Below, in pieces: positions 56,426 to 64,000 of a stretch of 64,000 nt of DNA. Below the pieces are notes generated by a model, which was given only the letters and a program-made list of their open reading frames with translations, did not search any database and was not told where the DNA came from. This DNA is from Biomphalaria glabrata. Lineage: Eukaryota > Mollusca > Gastropoda > Planorbidae. Position numbers and translations under genes: made by a program. Position 1 is the stretch's first letter. Every line of letters begins with the position of its first letter. The stretch spans positions 34,069,769 to 34,133,768 of the forward strand of contig NC_074719.1 in NCBI RefSeq assembly GCF_947242115.1, written 5' to 3'.

Positions 56426-56996
56426 GTTTTTCTAGACACAGGTATATTAGCAAATAATCGGTCGTAGTAAAAGAAAAAATTTAAAAGTGGCAGGGGAGAT
56501 CAAAATGAACGTGTAGGATGTTCTGAGCATTAATATAATGACACAGATAAACAAGTATTAAAAGAAGATTTCATAATAGCCTACTGATGTTTTAAAAATG
56601 TGTCTACAAAAACTATTGTAAATTATATGTTTTGCTAATTGCAAACGATAATTTTATATTTATTTAACGATTTCTATCAAGTTTCTTTCAAATCGAAATA
56701 AATGTATTGTATTAAAAACTTTAAAAAAATTAAAGTTGCTGATACATAAACATTAAAATATTATTTCAGTTGTAAGTCTTTATTTATTAAGCAACAAGTT
56801 TTCTTAATTTCATTCGTGGTTAATTAAATGTCTTATTCTATATGTTTAGTTCAAAAAACACTAGACATTTTATCTCAATTGCCTCTCACCTATACTTCGC
56901 TAGGCTTAATTATCTGGCAGCTAGTATTGATAACAAAATGTATATGATATATTAATGTTTTTAAAAATGAATGATGAAGAAAAAATATATGTCCAG

Positions 56997-57090
56997 CTAG
57001 ATGTCAGAACCAAGATGAAACAACTGTTTGAAAAACATGAAGAGTTGAGCAGTAAGCTTGAAAACCTGCTCGGACAAAAAGATTCTCTAG
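56997..57090 (+). pseudogene. gene 3 exon C
   Basis: 94 bp, same phases as in genes 1 and 2, acceptor ATGTCCAG, donor CTAG|GTAAAC. Codes LDVRTKMKQLFEKHEELSSK and LENLLGQKDSL, open. Confidence 0.65.
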
Positions 57091-58330
57091 GTAAACAAGA
57101 TTAGATAAAATTAGTAAACTAAACATTATGTAATAAAACCAATCAGATCGACTCTTCTGTCTTACACAACAGAATCCAACTCCCTCTGAAAAGCTAATTT
57201 CAGCAGAATGATGTGTATCAAATATCTGGACTTAACTAGGTAAATGACTCACTCATACGATTGAAGATTGTTTGCAAATATTGACTGTACTGTTAATGTT
57301 TGCAAACAATCTTCAAGAGTGACAAAACTATCGTATATCCGAGTGATTAATAACAAATACATTTATCATAAATAGCACCAGAGTACCTTCGTTTTTTTAT
57401 CGTTTTGTTTCCTTTGTCTGCAATTTTCAATACTGAAAAATTCTATTTAGCACAAATCAAGATTTAATTCAGTTTTCCACACAAAAAAGTAGCTTTTCGA
57501 AAACCAAAGTGACCTATATTTTAAAAAATATGGCAAATAATTTATAAAAAAAAAAAATGTGTGTCCCCTGTTCAGGTGCTAATATCTAGCCTAGACTGCC
57601 AATAAATGGTCGTTATCTTTGGTATGTAGGGTCTCAAATAGTTAACACAGTATTTTATTTCATCGAGTCAAACGACAACGTCTATTAGTAAACAAGTCGC
57701 TGATACTTAGAGTGCCCACATCTTAACAAGTCAACATATACATGTATACAATGAAGTTCTGCGGTTGTTGACAACTTGAAATACAAATACTAAGAGCATC
57801 TATAATGTGGGCAAGGAGAATACCCTCTTACTAGTTACGTCTCACTAATACAAATGTCACTGTGCCATCAAATCACAAGCTCAACATGCGCCTAGCTCAA
57901 TATGAGATGGCTGATTGGTCATGTTGTATGCCCTCTAGACTGTCGTCTCAGTGGTTCCGGGTTGGATCCCTACTCACTGTCCTGGGGTAGGCTCGGTCTT
58001 GGATGTAATAATCTTCATTTCTGAAGAAACATCTGAATTTTGTGAAAAGCATATTTAGTCAATTGTCTAGTCATTTTATACTTTGGAAAGGACATCTGGC
58101 TAAAATGTGTGACTTCCCCGACAGAAGAAGGGACGAGATAATTATCGCTACCGCCAAGAAATTGTATTAATTAGAACCAGCTTTATTTCAAAACGTCTGC
58201 AGTAAAAACATCAATGATAAAACCTGTCTTATTTAATATCTCTCCTCAAATCTATCTCAAAAGCAATGATGATGTTACGTCCTCCACAAAACTCTGAACT
58301 GAGATTAAGGGTTACCATCTCGACAAGGAC
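57091..58330. other. intron of gene 3
   Basis: AT-rich; two related stretches AAGATTGTTTGCAAA/TTTGCAAACAATCTT form an inverted repeat (about 57264 and 57299). Exon D was sought and not found. Confidence 0.45.
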
Positions 58331-58334
58331 CCAG

Positions 58335-58625
58335 GACCTAGCACTGGCGGATCCAGAGGGGGGAGCGGTATGGGCGATCGCCACCCCCCCCCCCACTCGG
58401 CCGGGGGCGGACGAATTTTAGTATAGAATTCACACAATTTGTATACGAATTTATTACTTATGTTAATAATATATACTAATTATTTATATTTCAACCTATT
58501 TTTACATTATTTCGCCCCCCCTTCTAGTATTTTGGCCGATTTGGTAGGGCCGGGTGGGGGCGATGGCATCAATCCGCCCCTCCACCATAAACTTTCGGGT
58601 GGGGGGGCGGTCCTACTTTTATGGA
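58335..58625. repeat. C/G-run transposon-like repeat
   Basis: Starts CACTGGCGGATCCAGAGGGG with GGGCGATCGCCACCCC, and has CGCCCCCCCTTC and GGGTGGGGGCGATGGC further on. It resembles a non-autonomous DNA element; the far end was not found. Confidence 0.45.
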
Positions 58626-59832
58626 GAAATCATAGTATGTGAACAAAATTAGTCAAATATCTATATAATATAAACAGGTGCGATACATGCAATCACCTTC
58701 TCCCCATCGGACAAACCAATACTTTTTCTTTTTGTATTATAGTAAGAAATTACAAAATTTAAAAAATCTGACACTAATATAATTTATATATGCTATAAAG
58801 TAAATTCTTATATCGAGTCGCCCAACCCCTATTCTTTAATGCCAAATGCAATCGTTAGCAGAAATTATAAAAAAGGAGAGAGGATTATTCGTTTTCATTC
58901 TACCACCCCCTCCCCTTTCCAGACAGAGTTTGTGTAATTTCACATGATTTATCATAACTATTTTAAGAAAGACTTTGCTTTGGAAAAGTTATAATTCAAA
59001 CGAAAGTTTTCAATATAACAGTCACGGTTGAGATGAGTTCAAAAGCCAGATAATCTTTTCCTAGTCGCCTTTTTCCAGCCTTACTCTATCTCATATTTTT
59101 CTAGTTAAATAAATTTAAGACTATAACTCACAATTTATGCTTGAATATTATTTATCGAATAATTTTTTTTTTCGGCGGCGATCCTCAAAGCGTTAATCTA
59201 AATTTTTGGGGTATCTTATCTTTTCAAAGAACAAATCGGTTTTATTTGCAATGTATTAAGGTACTATAAATTCATATTAAAATATTTTTTCCAAATTTTT
59301 CAAAAGGGTCCTTTATAATAGAATGAATAATGAGCTGTAGATGTCAGGAGAATGCGTTTCTGCAGTGAAAAATGCAAGAAAACGCTTTTGGGTGTCGCTG
59401 CTTCAACCCGAACCCCACTGAAGGAGCTTACAGCGCTCTCCCAGACCCCCAAGCTTGCAAGAGAAAGGCTTCAACATGACTGGTTTTTTTTTCTTTTTCT
59501 TTTTCGCCGAATATTGAGAAACAGTCTTATTTTATTCTCATAATTGAATATATATATATATATGAAGTCTTTTCCTCATCCAGAATTGACACAATTATCT
59601 TTCTATCGTTGATTAACAGCTCCACTAACATGGTTGAAGAAATAATTTGATTTCTGTTTGCTTCGCACAGACGGACTGTTGCAAAGAATTTCCATTGAAC
59701 CAAATTTTGCTACAAAAACAACGAAACAACCTTACTTAAAGAAAGGAAAAGAAAAGAAATGTTTAAAGTTCCAGTTCTGTGTCATTTTACGTCTCGGGAA
59801 ACAATCTTTTCACTTTGTAACTTCTTGTGTGA
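58626..59832. other. intron of gene 3, nothing recognised
   Basis: AT-rich. Exons E and F were sought and not found. A short AT run lies at 59548. Confidence 0.4.
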
Positions 59833-60790
59833 CTAAAGAGGCCAATCCTTGATACACAGCTGCGATCGCAGAGTTGGGCATATGTAATCACCAGGCGCCG
59901 TTGCATTTTCACTCTTCTTTCTGCTTCTGTTGTATATGGCATCTGCAATCCGAGACCATTCCTTTATGCTCTCTCTCCATGTGGATCTATCCAGTGCTAC
60001 TTTTTCCCACCTGCTAGTTTCGATTTCGAAGAGCTTCATGTCGCGTTTGCATACATCCGTATAACGTAAAAGTGGACGACCAGCGGCTCTCCTGCCTTCT
60101 ATTAGATCACCATACAGAATGTCTTGTGGAAGTCGACCTACTGACATTCTACGAACGTGGCCAAGACAGCCAAGGCGTCTGCTGCTGATAACAGAGCGGA
60201 TGTCCTGGCAGTCTGCTCTTCGTAGCACTTCCTCATTGGTTATCTTATCTTGCCACCTTATTTTAAAGATCCGCCTTAGGCATCGGAGGTGAAAGACATT
60301 CAGCTTTTTTTCCTGCCATGAGTAGGTTGACCACGTTTCACTTCCGTACAGCAAGGTGCTCAACACAGGTAGACTAGGGCTTTAGTGCTGCTAGTCAGCA
60401 ATATGTTGTCCCACACTCTTTTCTGCAACCGTGACATGGTGCCCATTGCTTTGGCTATCCTGTTGTTAATGTCTTTATTCAATAGAGCATTCTAGGATAT
60501 TATGGAGCCAGGATAGCAAAAGTTATCAACAATTTCTTGTGGTTGGCCATTAATATTTATATGCGGTGCAGTATTTGTGTTCTGAACTAGTATCTTAGTC
60601 TTCCTTTGACTTATATTTAAGCCGAACTTCTGGCAAACATCGGATTGTTTGTCAACCAGGGACTGAAGCTGAATATCAGAATCAGACACAATAGCTGCAT
60701 CATCAGCAAACATGAGTTCCTGATAAGTATTTTCCTAACCTTGGTTTTTGCCCGCAGCCTTGATACATTTAAAAGTTTTCAAGAGGATCT
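59833..60790 (-). mobile_element. LINE 3' fragment
   Basis: Minus strand: ELMFADDAAIVSDSDIQLQS, FGLNISQRKTKILVQNTN, then STLLYGSETWSTYSWQEKKL, LRCLRRIFKIRWQDKITNEE and VRRMSVGRLPQDILYGDL, with a broken C-terminal finger (YICPT). A frame shift splits it near 60370. The left side ends in host-like sequence; on the right it is cut by the solo LTR. Confidence 0.8.
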
Positions 60791-60799
60791 TGTATATAT

Positions 60800-61697
60800 T
60801 GTTACAAATGACCAGTGACAGGAAGAGGTTAACGTGTGACCCCGACGAGATAACACAGCAGCGGCAGTTCCCTGGAATGTACATGTATAAACAAAGACAG
60901 GATGTGACGTGTCCTTACATGTTATTCCAAAAGGTACTAGCAATGTCCAGTGACAGATAGAGGTCAAAAGTTGTGACCCCGGCAAGATGACACTACAGCC
61001 AATGTTTTCTGGAATCTACATGTATAAACAAAGACAGGATGTGACGTTTCCTCACGTGTTATTCCAGAGGATACTAGCCATGTTTGTGCAACTTTGGACA
61101 AGCGATTAGGGACTCTATATAAGCCAGAGCGTTAATGTGAAAGTCAGTCGTATGGAGTCGTATGGAGTCCTGAGTGAGCCGTTACAGTCGATACAGACGA
61201 TGTAAGACGTGTGCGGCTCTGTGGAAGAGAAATGTGTACGACTCGATGCAAGTTAACTAGGGTAGAGTTAACTGGAGTGGACTACTGTCGTTAAAGTCTA
61301 TACAGCGAACTACATTGGACTTGAGCCGTTACAGTCGATACAGTCGATGTAAGACGTGTGCGGCTCTGATTCGGTAGACTTGAGTACGACTTGGTTCAGC
61401 TTTGGGAGACCTTGAGCGACACTGGGAAGTGTGTCGTTGGTCTGTTCTGTGGAATACGGCTCGAGGAAAGTTGAGAAGAGATGAATTGCAACGAAGTGAA
61501 GAGATGAATTGCAATGAAGTATAGCTAACTGTAAACTGACAGATATTGTACAGTCTTCTACACTACATGTTACAGTAATGTTAGAGTTAATAGTCATTAA
61601 AGTTATATGAAGCTGAAAGTTTAGTCGTCAAGTTCTTTGCTGTGTTTTTATTTGTGTGCCAACTAATACATCTAGCCAGAAAAATTCAGAAATACGT

Positions 61698-61701
<4 letters not shown>
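60800..61701 (+). repeat. solo LTR related to the gypsy element
   Basis: 902 bp from TGTTACAAATG to ATACGTAACA, flanked by ATAT-rich sequence. It shares CAGTGACAG, GTGACCCCG, ATGTATAAACAAAGACAGG and the whole 3' end with the LTRs at 11547 and 16985, but is longer, with extra internal repeats (for example CGTTACAGTCGATACAG at about 61179 and 61326). No internal region. Confidence 0.8.

Positions 61702-61735
<34 letters not shown>
61702..61735. repeat. (AT)n microsatellite
   Basis: AT run next to the solo LTR, as for the complete gypsy element. Confidence 0.9.
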
Positions 61736-61738
<3 letters not shown>

Positions 61739-61962
61739 ACATTACCCACGTAGTGGAATTTTTTCACATATATACGTTCCCTTATGAAGGAAGAGGCGTA
61801 CTAGTGGGGGGGGGGGGGTTGAGGATAACATATATCCACTCTTCCCTGTGTCAGCCAAATCTTTGTATTGGACCGACGCGTCACGTCAGTGTTTGCTTAG
61901 CCAAGAAAAGTAGTTATATATCAATTTTCTTTGTAAAACTTCACTATACTCATTATTGACAG

Positions 61963-62590
61963 GTGAACATGATGAAGGTGGAGAGGATGATCTACGTCAA
62001 CAATACGGGATCTATCCAGGTCATACACATTTTGTACCTGTTGATAAGTTTTGTTTACAATATCTACCTGATGGGCACCGCGACAAGGGTTTGAATGACA
62101 TGATGAAAGCTTTAGCAGACCTGACAGTGAGTGTGAGTGTCATTAGGACCAGTCCTCACAGACCAAGGTTTGAGCCAAACACCAAGGTTTCATATTATCT
62201 ATATAACATGAGAGGAAGTACTAATTTAAGAACCGGAAGTGGGTTAGTACAGCAGGTTACGATGATCACAGACAAATTATGTCCATGCCATGAATGTCAA
62301 CATTCAGACGAGCCAAAAGACCGTTACTGGAAAGTAGTTATAATCACAGCTGCTAATGTAGTTTTTGATAACACTGAGGCTTTTCACACTAGATGTAAAT
62401 TTTTCTATGATACAGAAAACAGTCCAGATATAGTGCTTAAAGTACAAGGCAATAGTTTTAATAAAAACATGAACTTTGACTTTTCTAGTTTTTCTTGTTT
62501 CACTTGTGATGAAACACTGGGTAACAAACTTGAGGAAAGGTGGCATTTGTATTTACGACTCAAAATGATTGTAAATAAGAAATACATAAA
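61963..62590 (+). pseudogene. gene 3 last exon, truncated
   Basis: Acceptor TTATTGACAG, phase 1. Codes GEHDEGGEDDL, LQYLPDGHRDKGLNDMMKAL, TVSVSVIRTSPHRPRF, a CPCHEC motif, FHTRCKFFYDTEN (His kept) and NFDFSSFSC (Asp kept). After about 62590 the homology is lost and a stop ends the frame at 62654. The Ser part is separate and degraded near 63145. Confidence 0.7.
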
Positions 62591-62654
62591 AAATGCTTCC
62601 AAAAAAAAAATAAAGTGTAATTCATTCAACAATAAGTGTAATTTTATCAATTAG

Positions 62655-63144
62655 TTTGGATTAGTCTTGTAATTAAATTAGCAAAGCATGTAAATCTTTG
62701 CAATTAAACAAATTATTTTTACCAATTCTTTTTTGTTTAGCAGCATTTTATGCTTTTAGCGTTCTTAATGTTCCAAGATCCTATCTCTAATTCAACTTAT
62801 ACCACCAAATCTGTCAAGTACAAGTTCTTTCCTTTGTTTAATAATGTGGTGAGATAGTTGATACTTTTATCGGTACACATAAGGAGAAAAGGTGCAATTA
62901 GGTTTGTGCAAAATGTACGTCTGTCAGTCTGTCACACATAGATCTCAAAAACTATAAGAGAAATACAAATATTATTTCAACATTCGTTGTGGGTTGCAAA
63001 GTTTAGGTTCAATGCCTACTTTTAAAAAAAAAAAAAGCAAACCGTTTAGTTAATAAAATTAATTATGAAAGCGTTTTTTCATAAAAATACACCAATTCTA
63101 GTAGATATAGATCTTAAGAATGCTAAATCAGAAGTTTAATTTAG
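62655..63144. other. insertion splitting the gene 3 last exon
   Basis: Not related to the exon. About 62890-63050 (GTCTGTCAGTCTGTCACACA, AGATCTCAAAAACTATAAGA) looks like a dispersed repeat. Nothing coding. Confidence 0.5.
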
Positions 63145-63240
63145 GGTGTCACATCCTCTCGGATGTAGTAACATTGTAGTCTTGGGAATGGAAGGACACA
63201 AGCACAATGGGGAATGAATTTAAAAGGTTAACATACTACA
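63145..63240 (+). pseudogene. gene 3 last-exon tail relic
   Basis: VSHPLGCSNIVVLGMEGHKH then a stop, matching LSHPHGCSKRVCFGQWKDKY. Further likeness (LTYYIYI) fades before the CPGCSG motif. Confidence 0.55.
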
Positions 63241-63274
63241 TTTATATATTGAGAGTACGCTACAAGTAGGCACT

Positions 63275-63705
63275 TCTTAACAACGACAGAATCCAATGAC
63301 GGACTCGCCGACGACGTTGCACTACTCGGGTCTTCAAGAAATGACGGAGAGCCTAGATAGAGAGGCAACCAAAAATTTCTTCTCATAACTAGGATAAGAC
63401 TAAAATTGTGCGAGTGGGATATATGTCTAAGAGTGAGAATTGCTGAGTCAGAGCTTGAAGAGCTGGACAAGTTCACATACAGCATCATAACAAACGATGG
63501 GGGTGCCTACCATGACGTAGCGTGTCGAACAGAAAAGACATTGAGCATTTTTCAAAGGCTGCGACCTATTTGGGCAAGTTAAGTAATTGGACTTAAGACA
63601 AATATATTCTTACTTAAATCAATCATCATCCCAACAGTAGTAAATGTGAGACATGGAAGTCATTTGTCAAAATTGAGAGAAGACTAAATGTGGCTCAACA
63701 AAAAT
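63275..63705 (+). mobile_element. LINE reverse transcriptase fragment
   Basis: Broken frames: ADDVALLGSSRNDGES-like start, SQSLKSWTSSHT/EELDKFTY, TNDGGAYHDVACRT, QRLRPIWAS, then SIIIPTV and KIERRLNVAQQK. A non-LTR reverse transcriptase, RTE-like by eye. Confidence 0.65.
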
Positions 63706-64000
63706 CTTATCTTATCTTATATATTACAAACGTTACTTCAAAAAAGAAAGATAATTATGTCCTACGCATTTCATGTGCCAATCTAGTCATGCCAAGACGT
63801 TGGGTTTCCTGTCTGATTCAGGCAACCTATTCCATTCTCTAATGACATTAGGGAAGACGTTAAACTTGTACGATGCGACAAATCGGTTGCGCCCAAACGT
63901 CATTTGCCCTCCTAAACTCTTGATATTTACTGTCATATATTGAAAACAAATGTGGTTTTCATGTGTTTTTAATGTAAGAAACTTTTGTTTAAAAAAAACT
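63706..64000 (-). mobile_element. CR1-like LINE 3' end, cut by the window edge
   Basis: ATCTTATCTTATCTTATATA (a reversed CR1 tail) followed by reversed coding sequence with CCATTCTCTAATGACATTAG (FPNVIREW-like). A related piece lies at 28520-28690. Confidence 0.6.

Larger units (their letters stand above)
53481..63240 (+). pseudogene. gene 3: decayed copy of the protease family
   Basis: Recognisable pieces in order: start exon 53481-53581, exon 2 from 54089, exon A 54519-54584, exon B in two parts (54762-54835 and 56235-56425), exon C 56997-57090, last exon 61963-62590 and its tail near 63145. Exons D, E and F were not found. The start ATG is ATA, the start exon has a 2-bp length change, exon 2 runs into a stop where the donor should be, exon B has an in-frame stop at 54788, and the last exon is split by about 550 bp and lacks the Ser motif. 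A shorter transcript from part of it cannot be excluded. Confidence 0.65.

Noticed and set aside
57260-57320. Inverted repeat TTTGCAAACAATCTTCAA as a possible small RNA hairpin
   Set aside because: Arms pair over about 17 bases, but there is no precursor context or second copy to support it.

Overview
The window looks like nuclear DNA of a gastropod mollusc, most likely a freshwater pulmonate snail. It is AT-rich, its host genes have long introns, and it is packed with non-LTR elements, tRNA-derived SINEs, long GATA/CATA/AT microsatellites and LTR elements. The organism is inferred from the style of the repeats and proteins; no search was run.

The host content is a tandem array of one multi-exon gene family, all on the + strand. 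Each gene has a start exon, then several small exons coding for charged, coiled-coil-like protein, a small Cys-rich exon, and a large last exon of 887 bp. I read the last exon as a chymotrypsin/trypsin-fold protease domain with a visible His-Asp-Ser order. Gene 1 (exons 823-21717) lacks its 5' end because the window starts inside it. Gene 2 (27132-44587) joins in frame across eight exons to 496 residues and looks complete. Gene 3 (53481-about 63240) is a decayed copy. A lone, diverged piece of a last exon (49701-49871) is the remains of a fourth. Genes 1 and 2, with their introns and about 3 kb of 3' flank, are a segmental duplication (about 98-25000 against 34190-48000) later enlarged by different insertions.

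Most of the rest is transposon. 1807-5845 is a nearly full LINE sitting in a microsatellite; 6530-7560 is a composite with a SINE and a hAT remnant; 9330-11125 is a decayed LINE; 11547-17598 is a young, whole-looking gypsy-type LTR element with matching LTRs. LINE pieces with clean target-site duplications lie at 22978, 24937, 34665 and 36401 (the last with a SINE nested inside). CR1-type remains lie at 41560-43560 and at the right edge, and a solo LTR at 60800-61701 is related to the young gypsy element. A minisatellite before the last exon of genes 1 and 2 has 23/27-bp monomers; in gene 2 these form a 131-bp higher-order unit.

The family evolves in a striking way. In exon C every one of the seven base differences between genes 1 and 2 falls in a codon whose amino acid changes. 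The middle of the last exon is identical over about 390 bp, yet a short patch next to it differs sharply. A deletion in gene 2 removed one exon and half of another while keeping the frame. Together these suggest a fast-changing, lineage-specific family of putative intracellular proteases. Its function is unknown.
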